Under the pieces are notes generated by a model. That model did not search any database, was not told the origin of the DNA, and worked only from the letters and a program-made list of their open reading frames with translations. Made by a program: the position numbers and the translations under genes. Below, one piece after another: positions 37,205 to 46,596 of a DNA stretch of 64,000 nucleotides. The stretch lies in the NCBI GenBank assembly GCA_900465675.1, contig UBJR01000008.1, positions 1 through 64,000 of the forward strand. The letters run 5' to 3'. The first letter of the stretch is position 1, and each line of letters begins with the position of its first letter. Source of the stretch: Hyphomicrobiales bacterium (GTDB taxonomy: Bacteria; Pseudomonadota; Alphaproteobacteria; Rhizobiales; Rhizobiaceae).

Positions 37205-37214
37205 TCATAGATCA
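37205..37214 (-). promoter_or_regulatory. Candidate BioR box upstream of bioM
   Basis: On the bioM strand TGATCTATGA matches the reported alphaproteobacterial BioR operator TTATCTATAA at 8 of 10 positions. It ends a few bases before the ribosome site of the TTG start. BioR is a GntR-family repressor of biotin genes; no bioR gene lies in the window. Match quality is judged by eye. Confidence 0.4.
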
Positions 37215-37292
37215 GGCGCAAGCTTCTACAGCGACGGCGCGGAAAGTGCAAAAGCGGGTGGCTAGGAAGATTTTCCGACATATGATGAGGCC

Positions 37293-38483
37293 ATGACGAA
37301 TCTGCTCTCGAATGCCGATGCCCGCCGCGTCTTCATTGCCAAGCAGGGGCTGAGCGCACCGCCGAACCGCGCCTTGACCAAGGACGGGCTCTTGCAGCTC
37401 ATCCACGATCTCGGCTTCGTGCAGGTCGACAGCATCCAGACGGTCGAGCGCGCCCATCACCAGATCCTGTTCTCCCGCAACCAGACCTACCGGCGCGAAC
37501 ACCTGACCTCGCTTCTGGAAAAGGACGGCGCGCTGTTCGAACACTGGACGCATGACGCCTCGATCCTGCCGAGCGCCTTCTTCAAATACTGGAAGCACAA
37601 GTTCGTCCATCAGGAGGAAGTGCTGGTCGAGCGCTGGCGCAAATGGCGTGGCGAGGGTTTTGAGGATGCCTTCGAGGAAACTTACGACCGCGTCGTCGCA
37701 AACGGCGCCATTCTGGCCCGTGATATCAAGGCGGATGGCCATGTCTCCGGCGGCTGGTGGAACTGGCATCCGAACAAGACGGCGCTCGAATATTTCTGGC
37801 ATACGGGCAAGTTCGCCATCGCCGGGCGCTCGAACTTCCAGAAGATTTACGACCTCGTCGAACGCGTGATTCCGGACGAGTTCCGCGAACCCGAAGTAGA
37901 CCGGGAGGAATTCATCGACTGGGCCTGCCGCAGCGCGCTCTCCCGCCTCGGCTTTGCCACATCGGGAGAGATTGCCGCCTTCTGGAACCTAATTTCCCCT
38001 GAAGCCGCAAAGGGGTGGGTTGCCGCCCATCGCGAGGAGCTCACCGAAGTGATCATCGAACCGGCGCTCGGCGGCAAACCGCGCCCGTCCTGGGCGCTTG
38101 CCGAATTCCCGGCCACGATAGACGGCTATCCGGATGCGCCGCCCCGCATCCGCGTGCTGAGCCCCTTCGACCCGATGATCCGCGACCGCAACCGCACCGA
38201 ACGCCTCTTCGGCTTCTTCTACCGCATCGAAATCTTTGTGCCCGAGCCGAAGCGCGAATACGGCTATTACGTCTTCCCGCTGCTGGAGGGCGACAGGCTC
38301 ATTGGCCGCATCGACATGAAGGCTGACAGGAAGAAGGGCACGCTGGACGTGAAGCGTCTGTGGCTGGAGCCGGGTGTGCGGGCCTCGGCCGGACGTCTCG
38401 ACAGGCTCGCTGCCGAGCTCGACCGCGTCGCCCGCTTTGCCGGAGTGGAGCGCGTGATCCTTGCCAATGGCTGGCTCGGGTAG
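37293..38483 (+). CDS. YcaQ/AlkX-like winged-helix DNA glycosylase
   Basis: The 396-residue protein resembles E. coli YcaQ, a winged-helix glycosylase that unhooks interstrand DNA crosslinks. Matching segments are LGFVQVDSIQTVERAHHQILFSRNQTY and LFEHWTHDASILPSAFFKYW, near the catalytic QxD region (QVD) and the EHWxHDASILP element; IRVLSPFDPMIRDRNRTERLFGFFYRIEIFVPEPKREYGYYV is the conserved C-terminal block. The ATG at 37293 opens directly after a 98-base divergent gap shared with bioM. The crosslink-repair role is inferred from the homologue. Annotation as winged HTH DUF protein is common. Confidence 0.88.
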   Translation: MTNLLSNADARRVFIAKQGLSAPPNRALTKDGLLQLIHDLGFVQVDSIQTVERAHHQILFSRNQTYRREHLTSLLEKDGALFEHWTHDASILPSAFFKYWKHKFVHQEEVLVERWRKWRGEGFEDAFEETYDRVVANGAILARDIKADGHVSGGWWNWHPNKTALEYFWHTGKFAIAGRSNFQKIYDLVERVIPDEFREPEVDREEFIDWACRSALSRLGFATSGEIAAFWNLISPEAAKGWVAAHREELTEVIIEPALGGKPRPSWALAEFPATIDGYPDAPPRIRVLSPFDPMIRDRNRTERLFGFFYRIEIFVPEPKREYGYYVFPLLEGDRLIGRIDMKADRKKGTLDVKRLWLEPGVRASAGRLDRLAAELDRVARFAGVERVILANGWLG

Positions 38484-38601
38484 TTGATGCCAGACGTTTG
38501 AATTTTAAGCAGTTTTTTCGAAATTACCCGGCGTTAATCTTGACGCCGGTTTACCATGCCCATGCCAAAATTGTTAAGCACCGTTCCCCTACGGTTGGCG
38601 C

Positions 38602-38952
38602 ATGAAAACGCACCTCATCAGATATGCCGCATGGTTGGCTTGGAACGACCTGGGCCGCAGGGTCAGGGCTCTGATCCGCAACCGCCGCGACGCCCGTGCC
38701 GCGGCGGCCTCAACACTCTCGCCGGGCGAGCAGCGAGAGCTGATGAAGCCGGTCGCGGTAAAGTCGGCGCTGATCGACGCGGTCTATTTCAGCCAGGAGG
38801 ATGGCCGGCTTCGGGTCTGCCTTAGCAATGGCGAGGACCGGACCTTCGAGGGCGTCAACGAGGCGCATGTGATTGCCATGGTCACCTCGCAGTCGCCGGG
38901 CAGATATTACATGCGCAACGTCCGCCCCCGCTTCAAGCGTATCGCCGCCTGA
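38602..38952 (+). CDS. Small protein with a C-terminal KTSC-like domain
   Basis: The 116-residue protein has a basic N-terminal helix (MKTHLIRYAAWLAWNDLGRR) and a C-terminal part, VKSALIDAVYFSQEDGRLRV followed by EGVNEAHVIAMVTSQSPGRYYMRNVRPRF, that follows the KTSC pattern (V-S-x-I, L-V-F-x-G, A-S-x-G-x-Y-x-x-x-I-R). KTSC domains occur in phage and mobile-element proteins and in some lysyl-tRNA synthetase fusions; their function is unclear. The gene stands alone between the YcaQ-like gene and ribB, with a 118-base gap upstream containing TTAAGCAGTTTTTT. Confidence 0.7.
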   Translation: MKTHLIRYAAWLAWNDLGRRVRALIRNRRDARAAAASTLSPGEQRELMKPVAVKSALIDAVYFSQEDGRLRVCLSNGEDRTFEGVNEAHVIAMVTSQSPGRYYMRNVRPRFKRIAA

Positions 38953-38973
38953 GCGCGGGCGCATTTGCTGTGA

Positions 38974-40077
38974 TCAGCCGAGTTCAGTCTTGGTGATCTT
39001 GATCCCAAAACCCTCAAGCCCGACATAGTGCCGCTCGCGGCTGGTCAGAAGCTTGATCGAGGTCACGCCGAGATCCTTCAGGATCTGTGCGCCGAGACCG
39101 ATTTCCAGCCATTCGCTCTCGCGCGTTGCTGCTTCGGCATGCGCCTCGCGGCCCTGGCTGCGGGCCTTGCGGCCGTTGTCGATATGGCCGACACCGACGG
39201 AGCCTTCGCGCAGATAGACGATGATGCCGCGGCCTTCCTCGGCGATCTTCTGCATGTAGTGGTCGACAGGGCTCTTCTTGCCGAACAGATCTTCGGCAAC
39301 ATTCTCCGGATGCAGGCGCACCGGAATGTCGATGCCGTCGCGGATGTCGCCGAAGACGACGGCGAGGTGCTGCATCGGATCCCAGGGCAGCGAGTAGGTA
39401 TGGGCCTTGGCCTTGCCGAACGGGGTTTCAATGTCGAAGCTCGCGCCGAGCTCGATCAGCGTTTCCTTGCGCTGGCGGTAGGCGATCAGATCGGCAACCG
39501 ACACCTGCTTGAGGCCGTGTTCCTCCGCAAAGCTGCTCACCTGCGGACCGCGCATGACAGTGCCGTTGTCGTTGACGAGCTCGCTGATCACACCGATGAG
39601 CGGCAGACCGGCAAGCCTGCAGAGATCGACGGCGGCTTCCGTATGGCCGGAACGCATCAGCACGCCGCCCTCGCGGGCGACCAGCGGGAAAATGTGGCCC
39701 GGCCGGACGAAATCGGCAGCACCCACATTCGGGTTGGCGAGGTTGCGCACCGTCAGCGTCCGGTCGTCGGCCGAGATACCCGTCGTCGTGCCGTGCTTGA
39801 AGTCCACCGAGACCGTGAAAGCGGTCGTATGCGCCGAGTCGTTTTCGGCGACCATGGCATTGAGGTTCAGGCGCTTGGCCTCTTCCTTCGGCATCGGCGT
39901 GCAGACGATGCCCGAGGTGTGGCGAACGATGAAGGCCATCTTCTCCGGCGTACAGTGAACGGCGGCGACGATCAGGTCGCCTTCGTTCTCACGGTCGTCG
40001 TCATCCATGACAACGACGATTTCGCCGGCTTCGAAGGCCCGGATGGCATCGACGACGCGCTTCTGGTCATAAGGCAT
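38974..40077 (-). CDS. ribB: 3,4-dihydroxy-2-butanone-4-phosphate synthase with degenerate GTP cyclohydrolase II half
   Basis: The N-terminal half (residues 1-205) makes the four-carbon unit of riboflavin from ribulose-5-phosphate and has intact motifs VVVMDDDDRENEGDLI, VREGGVL-like LVAREGGVLMRSGHTEAAVDL, and VISELVNDNGTVMRG. The C-terminal half (205-367) has the GTP cyclohydrolase II fold but its zinc site is lost: in the segment VRLHPENVAEDLFGKKSPVD (residues 253-272) none of the three usual cysteines remains. It is therefore likely inactive as RibA, as in the RibBX form known from related bacteria. The ATG at 40077 has AGGA 8 bases upstream. It follows aroC by 10 bases. Confidence 0.93.
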   Translation of the reverse strand: MPYDQKRVVDAIRAFEAGEIVVVMDDDDRENEGDLIVAAVHCTPEKMAFIVRHTSGIVCTPMPKEEAKRLNLNAMVAENDSAHTTAFTVSVDFKHGTTTGISADDRTLTVRNLANPNVGAADFVRPGHIFPLVAREGGVLMRSGHTEAAVDLCRLAGLPLIGVISELVNDNGTVMRGPQVSSFAEEHGLKQVSVADLIAYRQRKETLIELGASFDIETPFGKAKAHTYSLPWDPMQHLAVVFGDIRDGIDIPVRLHPENVAEDLFGKKSPVDHYMQKIAEEGRGIIVYLREGSVGVGHIDNGRKARSQGREAHAEAATRESEWLEIGLGAQILKDLGVTSIKLLTSRERHYVGLEGFGIKITKTELG

Positions 40078-40087
40078 GGAGCAATTC

Positions 40088-41185
40088 CTATTTCAGCCGG
40101 CCGGTCTGGCCGCGGTCGCGGAGGTAATGATCTGCAATGGCGCAGGCAACCATCGCCTCGCCGATCGGCACGGCGCGGATGCCGACGCAGGGGTCGTGAC
40201 GGCCCTTGGTGCGGATATCGACATTCTTGCCATCGGCATCGATCGACTGGCGCTCGGTCAGGATCGAGGAAGTCGGCTTGATGGCGAAGCGGGCGATGAC
40301 AGGCTGGCCAGTGGAAATGCCGCCCAGGATGCCGCCTGCGTGGTTGGAGAGGAACAGCGGATTGCCGTCATTGCCCATCCGCATCTCGTCGGCATTCTCC
40401 TCGCCGGTGATTTCGGCCGCACCGAAGCCGTTGCCGATCTCGACGCCCTTGACGGCATTGATCGACATCAGCAGCGAGGCGATGTCCTGGTCGAGCTTGG
40501 CATAAATCGGTGCGCCGAGACCGGCCGGAACGCCTTCGGCAATGACCTCTACCACCGCACCGACGGATGAGCCGCTCTTGCGGATACCATCGAGATACTC
40601 TTCCCAGACGGGAACGATAGCGGCATCGGGCGCAAAGAACGGGTTCTGATCGACCTGAGCCCAATCCCAGTTCTGACGGTTGATCTTGTGCTTGCCGATC
40701 TGGATCAGCGCAGCACGCACCTTCATCTCCGGCACGACGAGGCGGGCAATGCCGCCGGCGGCCACACGGGCCGCAGTCTCGCGTGCCGAGGAGCGCCCGC
40801 CGCCGCGATAGTCGCGGATCCCGTATTTCACGTCATAGGTATAGTCGGCATGGCCCGGCCGGTATTGGCGGGCGATCTCGCCGTAGTCTTTAGAGCGCTG
40901 GTCGGTGTTCTCGATCAGCATCGAGATCGGCGTGCCCGTGGTGATCATCGTCTCGCCATCGGCATCCAGCATCACGCCAGAGAGAACCTTGACCAGATCG
41001 TCCTCGCGGCGTTGCGTCACGAACCGCGACTGGCCGGGTTTGCGCTTGTCGAGCCAGACCTGAATGTCCTCGAGCTTGAAGCGCAGGCCGGGTGGCGTGC
41101 CATCGACGACGCAGCCGAGTGCCGGACCGTGGCTTTCGCCCCAGGTCGTGACGCGGAAAAGATGACCGAATGTGTTGTGCGACAT
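40088..41185 (-). CDS. aroC: Chorismate synthase
   Basis: AroC turns 5-enolpyruvylshikimate-3-phosphate into chorismate with reduced FMN, the last shared step of aromatic amino acid synthesis. The 365-residue protein has the opening [20 protein letters not shown] with the signature [49 protein letters not shown] (FMN contacts) and FAIKPTSSI. The conserved catalytic His (GESHG) and Asp region are present. The ATG at 41185 is followed by the ribB gene 10 bases after its stop, so the two share a transcript. Confidence 0.97.
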   Translation of the reverse strand: MSHNTFGHLFRVTTWGESHGPALGCVVDGTPPGLRFKLEDIQVWLDKRKPGQSRFVTQRREDDLVKVLSGVMLDADGETMITTGTPISMLIENTDQRSKDYGEIARQYRPGHADYTYDVKYGIRDYRGGGRSSARETAARVAAGGIARLVVPEMKVRAALIQIGKHKINRQNWDWAQVDQNPFFAPDAAIVPVWEEYLDGIRKSGSSVGAVVEVIAEGVPAGLGAPIYAKLDQDIASLLMSINAVKGVEIGNGFGAAEITGEENADEMRMGNDGNPLFLSNHAGGILGGISTGQPVIARFAIKPTSSILTERQSIDADGKNVDIRTKGRHDPCVGIRAVPIGEAMVACAIADHYLRDRGQTGRLK

Positions 41186-41261
41186 GTGTTACCGACCAAT
41201 GGGCGCCGCCTAGGCCGTCGCCGGCAGCGCCAGACTTCCAGAAATTCGCGGTCACTCATAG

Positions 41262-41297
41262 GCCAAAAAGCAAAGCGGGCAAACGCCTTTCTTTGCC
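41262..41297 (-). terminator. Terminator-like hairpin after the GGDEF/EAL gene
   Basis: On the minus strand GGCAAA and TTTGCC form a 6-bp stem around GAAAGGCG, followed by CGCTTTGCTTTTT. It lies past the stop of the GGDEF/EAL gene and before aroC. The stem is short, so this is a moderate call. Confidence 0.5.
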
Positions 41298-41349
41298 GAA
41301 AAGCGGCGCAATCTGAGAATGATGTTTCTGCAATTTGGAAACGATGGGC

Positions 41350-44300
41350 TTACGACGCGAGGCGCCAGGCGGTGCCGAGTGCAGCCTGCGTGAAGTCTTC
41401 GAAGGCGAGCGGCCGCGAGAAGGCATAGCCCTGCAGGATATCGCAGCCGAGATCGCGCAGCATGTCGGCATGGTCGATGCTCTCGACGCCTTCGGCCACC
41501 GTCTCGACGCCAAGCGAGCGGGCGATGTCGATGATTGAGCGAACCAGCGTGCGTTCCTGCGAGGAGTGGAGGATCGGCTGCACCAGTTGGCGGTCGATCT
41601 TCAGCCGCTTCGGCTTCAGTTTCAGCAGCGAGACGATCGAAGTGTGACCGGTGCCGAAATCGTCGATCTCGATGTCGATGCCGAGCGCCTTGATCCGGTC
41701 GAGGTTCTGGGCGGCGACGTCTTCGCTTTCGTCGAGGAAGATCGATTCCACCAGCTCGAAGGAGAGTTCGCCCGGGCGGATATGCAGATGGCTGAGCGAC
41801 TCGAAGAGGCTGCCGTCATGCAGGCGCCGCGCCGAGACGTTGACCGAGACCTGCGGCACGAGGAGACCATGGGCCGCCCAGCGCATCTTGTCCTTCAGCG
41901 CGGTTTCCAGAACGATGCTGTCAAGCGTCTGCACCACGTTGATCTCGTCGGCAATCCGCAGGAACTTGTCCGGCGTCAGCACGCCGCGGGTCGGATGGTG
42001 CCAGCGCACCAGCGCTTCGACGCCGGTCAGCTTCATCGAGCGGGCGCAGAACTGCGGCTGATACCAGGCGGTGAACTCGTTGTTGTCGATACCGGCCAGG
42101 ATCTCGTCGGCCGTGCGCTTGTTGTTGATGATGTCGGCCTGGAGGTTCTGATTGAAGAACTCGTAGCGGTTCCGGCCCAAGCTCTTGGCGCGGTAGAGCG
42201 CGATATCGGCATTGATCAGCATCTTGCGCGCATCGACATGGATGCCGTTGGCAAGCGCGATGCCGATCGATACGCCGCAGCGGCACGAGAAGCCCTGGAA
42301 GTCGATCGGCTGGCGCATTTCCTCGATGACGCGGCCTGCAAGCTCGGCCATGTCGACGTCGCTGACGTCATGCGCCAGGATCACGAACTCGTCGCCGCCG
42401 ATGCGCGCCACGAGATCGCTGCCGCGCACATTCTTCGACAGCACCTTGGAAGCATGCACCAGCATCGCATCGCCGGCGGCGTGGCCGAGCGTGTCGTTGA
42501 TTTCTTTGAAGCGGTCGAGGTCGATATGCAGGATCGCGAATTTCTGGCGCTGCGAGCGCGCGTCGATCGTCAGGCTTTCCAGCGCGATATCAATCTTGCG
42601 GCGGTTGGCGAGGCCGGTCAGCGGGTCATGCAGCGAATTATGCTCGATGCGGTTCTTGGCAAGTTCAAGCTCGATATTCTTGGCAACCGCCTCGTCCTTA
42701 GCGGCCTTGAGCTCGGCCGTCAGCAGCGCGTCCTCGGTGACGTCGAAGGCAACGCCAATGACCTTGGTGGCGCCCGAGGGTGTCTGGTGTACCTTGCCGG
42801 TGGACCGGACATAGCGAACGCCGCCATCGGGGCAGGGGACGCGGCAAATCAGCGTATGCGTATCGCCCGGCTGGTTGAAGAAGCGCGACGCCTCGACCGC
42901 GGCCGCGCGATCGTCCGGATGGATGCAGGAGAGCCAGAGATCTTCGGTGACGAAGCCGTTGCGCGGAGCCAGGCCGTAGAGTTCGTGCATGCGCTCGTCC
43001 CAGAGCGAACCCTGGTTACCGACCGTGGCATCCCAGACGCCGCACTGATAGGCGTCGAGCGCCAGATCCAGCTTGCCGGACACTTCGGTCAGCTCGGCTT
43101 CGCGCCGCGAGATCTCGTCGAGCGCCAGTTCCAGCTCGGCATTCTTGATGTCGCTGGTGTTCTTTGCCCGGCGCAGCGTATCGGCCGCTTCCGCATCGGC
43201 GGTTACGTCGGCGACGATGCCGATCGTCCGGCCAACACCGCCGGCGTCGGTATAGAACGAGCCGACTGAGCGCAGATGGCGGACCGTGCCGTCTGCGAGG
43301 AAGATGCGGTACTGCGCGGTGCAGGAGGTGCCCGCCACGCTGCAATTGAAGAAATGCGCCTCGGCGATCGGCCGGTCTTCGGCCGCGATCTTCGACAGCC
43401 AGCTTTCCAGAGGGTGGCTTCCTTCGCCGGTCCCTTCGCCGTGCAGCGCCGAAGCGCGGCCGTCCCAATAGAGACTGTGGCCGCCGTCCTCGAGTTCCCA
43501 GATGCCGATATTGGAGGAATCGAGCGCCAGATTTAGGCGCTGCGAAAGCTCGAGCAGCTTCACCTCGCGGCGTTCCAGCTGCGAGATGTTGCGGTTGCGC
43601 TCGCCGAGCAGCAGGGTTGCGAAGAAGATCGGGATGATGATCACGCAGCCGGCGGTGATGATGATCACCCTGAGCTGCGACTGGTTCGGCGGCGCTTCCT
43701 CCCAGCCGGTCATCGGCACGGCCGACAGCTCCCAGCGTCCGCCTGCAAAGGCGATCTTGCGGCGCAGCGGCTGCTTGTCGAAAACATCGGTGTCGCCGAA
43801 GAAGGGCGCTGCCGAATCGGCCGCTGCCGTCCCAAGATCGCGCACCGCGATCGCCAGGTGATCGAGATGCGGATAGCGCTCCTGGTTTTCGCTGTTTCGC
43901 GCCGGCTTCAGGCCGGTGTTCTCATAGAACATGTCGCGGTCGATGGTGACCTCGACAGCGCCCCAGATCTTCCGCTGCCCATCTTCCTTGACGAAGATCG
44001 GGAAGAAGATCGCAAACGCATCCTTGCCTTCGGATGTCTTGATCGGGCCGTAGAAGCGCGCCTGCTGGTCGCCGGTATTGCGGGCGACCGATTGCATGCT
44101 AGAAAGCACTTCGCGCACATCCTTGCCGATCCGCGACTTGTTGGACTGCGGCGGGTAGACGTTGCTGACGATAAAGCCGGGGGCGACGGCGACATTGATG
44201 AAATGCGGGTTCTGGATCAGCAGCCAGTTGATCTGCCGCTCCATCTCTTCGGCATTCGTGCGGGCGCTCAGCGAAATCATGTTCGAGAGGTCACGGACGA

Positions 44301-44526
44301 TGGTGATGTCCATGTTGATCTGTGCAGCCATGCGGGCGCGAATCAGATTAGTCTCGTTTTCCGTGCGGATCTGCAGCTCGCGCAGATGCGCGGCAGTATT
44401 GGCGCGATCAAGAGTGATGCCGACAGCAACGATCATGAACGCTACAAAGCCGGAGACCAGCAGCGAAAGCCATGTATTCTTGAAAATTCGCCGCAGTTGC
44501 CTGTTGCCGCCCAGCCGGAAAAGCAA
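41350..44526 (-). CDS. Membrane-bound GGDEF/EAL protein with CHASE-like sensor and PAS domains
   Basis: A 1058-residue cyclic-di-GMP enzyme. Domain order: membrane helix about 18-40, periplasmic CHASE-like sensor 45-280, second helix 286-307, PAS about 325-450, second PAS about 485-605, GGDEF 630-795 and EAL 810-1050. The GGDEF active site is intact (RIGGDEFVIL, 708-717) and so are EAL residues (GVEALVRWHHP, 837-839), the DDFGTG loop (955-960) and AEGVES (1011-1016). Both synthesis and breakdown of c-di-GMP are therefore possible. The gene sits between aroC and the fabI region and could link an external signal to motility or exopolysaccharide. Confidence 0.94.
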   Translation of the reverse strand: MLFRLGGNRQLRRIFKNTWLSLLVSGFVAFMIVAVGITLDRANTAAHLRELQIRTENETNLIRARMAAQINMDITIVRDLSNMISLSARTNAEEMERQINWLLIQNPHFINVAVAPGFIVSNVYPPQSNKSRIGKDVREVLSSMQSVARNTGDQQARFYGPIKTSEGKDAFAIFFPIFVKEDGQRKIWGAVEVTIDRDMFYENTGLKPARNSENQERYPHLDHLAIAVRDLGTAAADSAAPFFGDTDVFDKQPLRRKIAFAGGRWELSAVPMTGWEEAPPNQSQLRVIIITAGCVIIIPIFFATLLLGERNRNISQLERREVKLLELSQRLNLALDSSNIGIWELEDGGHSLYWDGRASALHGEGTGEGSHPLESWLSKIAAEDRPIAEAHFFNCSVAGTSCTAQYRIFLADGTVRHLRSVGSFYTDAGGVGRTIGIVADVTADAEAADTLRRAKNTSDIKNAELELALDEISRREAELTEVSGKLDLALDAYQCGVWDATVGNQGSLWDERMHELYGLAPRNGFVTEDLWLSCIHPDDRAAAVEASRFFNQPGDTHTLICRVPCPDGGVRYVRSTGKVHQTPSGATKVIGVAFDVTEDALLTAELKAAKDEAVAKNIELELAKNRIEHNSLHDPLTGLANRRKIDIALESLTIDARSQRQKFAILHIDLDRFKEINDTLGHAAGDAMLVHASKVLSKNVRGSDLVARIGGDEFVILAHDVSDVDMAELAGRVIEEMRQPIDFQGFSCRCGVSIGIALANGIHVDARKMLINADIALYRAKSLGRNRYEFFNQNLQADIINNKRTADEILAGIDNNEFTAWYQPQFCARSMKLTGVEALVRWHHPTRGVLTPDKFLRIADEINVVQTLDSIVLETALKDKMRWAAHGLLVPQVSVNVSARRLHDGSLFESLSHLHIRPGELSFELVESIFLDESEDVAAQNLDRIKALGIDIEIDDFGTGHTSIVSLLKLKPKRLKIDRQLVQPILHSSQERTLVRSIIDIARSLGVETVAEGVESIDHADMLRDLGCDILQGYAFSRPLAFEDFTQAALGTAWRLAS

Positions 44527-44771
44527 AATCAGTCTCCCTTGTTTAACGGCAACTGTAAGAGGAACTTGTTAATTTACGATTTCCTGCAATTTTATATTTC
44601 GGATGCCAAAAGAACCCGGGGATAATGGTTAATCGCTGCTGCTGATTATTGTTAAAATGCTATTCATCAATTGGGCGGCGAAAGCCATTGTTCCGGGCAA
44701 TTTTTGCCATATTCAGAGGGTTATCTGTGTTCCATAAGATTTTTGAGTCGAGTGTGAAGAGGGTCGCCGCG

Positions 44772-45032
44772 ATGCGTTTTTTTGTTGCCACGCTGTTGGC
44801 CACCGCCAGTTTCCTGTCGCCGATCAGCGGTTTTGCTGAAAGCGCCGACGTCGAAGCGACAATCAAGAAGGTCGATACGGCCAATCTCAGCCTGACGCTC
44901 GACGACGGCAAGACCTATCAGGCGCCGGAAGAATTCAATTTCGATGGTCTGAAGGCTGGCGTGAAGGTCGTGATCTTCTATACTGAGGTCGACGGCAAGC
45001 GCGTCATCAACGACCTCGATATCGTCCAGTAA
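44772..45032 (+). CDS. DUF1344-like small periplasmic protein
   Basis: The 86-residue protein has a signal peptide (MRFFVATLLATASFLSPISGFA, cut before ESADV) and a beta-rich mature part VEATIKKVDTANLSLTLDDGKTYQAPEEF...GVKVVIFYTEVDGKRVIND. This pattern is the DUF1344 family common in Rhizobiales. The ATG at 44772 is preceded by GAAGAGG; an upstream in-frame ATG at 44649 would place 41 residues before the signal peptide. Function unknown. It is convergent with the next phosphatase gene, with a 6-base gap. Confidence 0.85.
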   Translation: MRFFVATLLATASFLSPISGFAESADVEATIKKVDTANLSLTLDDGKTYQAPEEFNFDGLKAGVKVVIFYTEVDGKRVINDLDIVQ

Positions 45033-45038
45033 CCGGGA

Positions 45039-45629
45039 TCAGATCCAGCCGATCAGCCGTTCCGCCCTGTCGATCTTCAAGATCCGGTCCTGCGGAATGT
45101 CGCCTTCGGCGGCTTCGTGCTTCGGCACATCGGCAATCATCTTGAAAAGACTGCGAATGACGCCGCCATGCGTCACGCAAACTGTTGGTTTATCAACGGA
45201 ATTTAGCCAGGACGCAATCCGCCACGACATGATCTCGTAGCTCTCGGCGTCGTCGCCGGGCGGAATGAAATCCCATTTGTTGAGGTTGCGCTCGGTGACG
45301 CGCTCACGCTGAGTCGCCTTCAATTCCTTGATCGTCGAGCCTTCCCAATCGCCGAAGGAAACCTCGACCAGCCGTTCGTCGGTGCGGTAGGCCTTGGGAT
45401 CGACGCCCATGGCCTCGCGGATGATTTCCATCGTCTGGCGGGTGCGGGTGAGGGGGCTGGCGACGAAGTCGAAGGCAATGCCTTCAACCTTCAGAATCTC
45501 TGCGAGATCAATGCCGTTCAGCCGCGCTTGTTCGCGGCCGATGGGGTTCAGCGGAATGTCCTTCTGTCCCTGGAGACGGCGTTCGGCATTCCAATCGGTC
45601 TGGCCGTGTCGGACCACATAGATAAGCAC
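45039..45629 (-). CDS. Histidine phosphatase family protein, fabI-linked
   Basis: The 196-residue protein shows the branch-1 signature VVRHGQTDWNAERRLQGQKDIPL and the second catalytic His in VCVTHGGVIRSLF near residue 153, with ASPLTRTRQTMEII between. The substrate is unknown. It starts 26 bases after the fabI stop and may be co-transcribed with it. It differs from the phosphatase at 6.6 kb in sequence and length around the core. Confidence 0.92.
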   Translation of the reverse strand: MLIYVVRHGQTDWNAERRLQGQKDIPLNPIGREQARLNGIDLAEILKVEGIAFDFVASPLTRTRQTMEIIREAMGVDPKAYRTDERLVEVSFGDWEGSTIKELKATQRERVTERNLNKWDFIPPGDDAESYEIMSWRIASWLNSVDKPTVCVTHGGVIRSLFKMIADVPKHEAAEGDIPQDRILKIDRAERLIGWI

Positions 45630-45655
45630 GGCATGTCCCGTTTCTTGGAGTTCGG

Positions 45656-46474
45656 TCAGTCCTTGATAACCGAAATATCCGGCGCGTCCACAGCCTTCAT
45701 GCCGATGACATGGTAGCCGCTGTCGGCGTGGTGAACTTCACCGGTGACCGAGCGCGACAAGTCGGACAGCATGTAGAGGCCGACGTCGCCGACTTCCTCG
45801 ATGGTGACCGTGCGGCGCAGCGGCGCGTTGTACTCGTTCCACTTCAGGATGTAGCGGAAGTCGCCGATGCCGGAGGCAGCGAGCGTCTTGATCGGGCCTG
45901 CGGAGATCGCGTTGACGCGGATGTTCTTCGGTCCGAGGTCGACGGCCAGATACTTGACGCTGGCTTCGAGAGCGGCCTTGGCAACGCCCATGACGTTATA
46001 GTTCGGCATCACCTTCTCGGCACCGTAGTAGGTGAGGGTGAGCAGCGAACCGCCATCCGTCATCAGCTTCTCGGCGCGGCGTGCGACCGAGGTGAAGGAG
46101 AAGACGGAGATCTGCATCGTCTTGTTGAAATTGTCGGCAGAGGTATCGACATAGCGGCCGGTCAGCTCGTCCTTGTCGGAGAAGCCGATGGCGTGAACGA
46201 CGAAGTCGATCTTGCCCCACATCTTTTCGACATTGGCGAAGACTTCATCGATGGTGGATTCGTCGGAGACATCACAGTGGCCGGCCAGAACGCCGCCGAG
46301 TTCGGCAGCCAGCGGCTCGACGCGCTTCTTCAGCGCTTCGCCCTGATAGGTAAAGGCGATTTCGCCACCCTGTGCATGAATGGCCTTCGCAATGCCCCAC
46401 GCGATCGAGCGATTGTTCGCAACGCCCATGATGACGCCGCGCTTGCCTGACATGAGGCCTGTTGCTTGAGCCAT
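45656..46474 (-). CDS. fabI: Enoyl-[acyl-carrier-protein] reductase (NADH)
   Basis: FabI carries out the last reduction of each fatty-acid elongation cycle. The 272-residue short-chain reductase has GKRGVIMGVANNRSIAWGIA (NAD-binding), HAIGFSDKDELTGRY, and the FabI catalytic pair Y-x6-K within LTYYGAEKVMPNYNVMGVAKAALE, followed by VNAISAGPIKTLAASGI. The start at 46474 (MAQATGLMSG) has GGGGG 7-8 bases upstream; the longer frame is unlikely. Rhizobia often carry two FabI paralogues; this is the pdxH/dnaJ-linked one. Confidence 0.97.
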   Translation of the reverse strand: MAQATGLMSGKRGVIMGVANNRSIAWGIAKAIHAQGGEIAFTYQGEALKKRVEPLAAELGGVLAGHCDVSDESTIDEVFANVEKMWGKIDFVVHAIGFSDKDELTGRYVDTSADNFNKTMQISVFSFTSVARRAEKLMTDGGSLLTLTYYGAEKVMPNYNVMGVAKAALEASVKYLAVDLGPKNIRVNAISAGPIKTLAASGIGDFRYILKWNEYNAPLRRTVTIEEVGDVGLYMLSDLSRSVTGEVHHADSGYHVIGMKAVDAPDISVIKD

Positions 46475-46596
46475 ATTTTGCCCCCTAATGAACCAATTCA
46501 AACGTGCCTATGGCATAGGCAGCTAATCGGTTCAAGATTGCGAGCAATCATCAACTGTTAGGGATCGTAACAAAGGGTGCTCTTGTCACGAAAATT

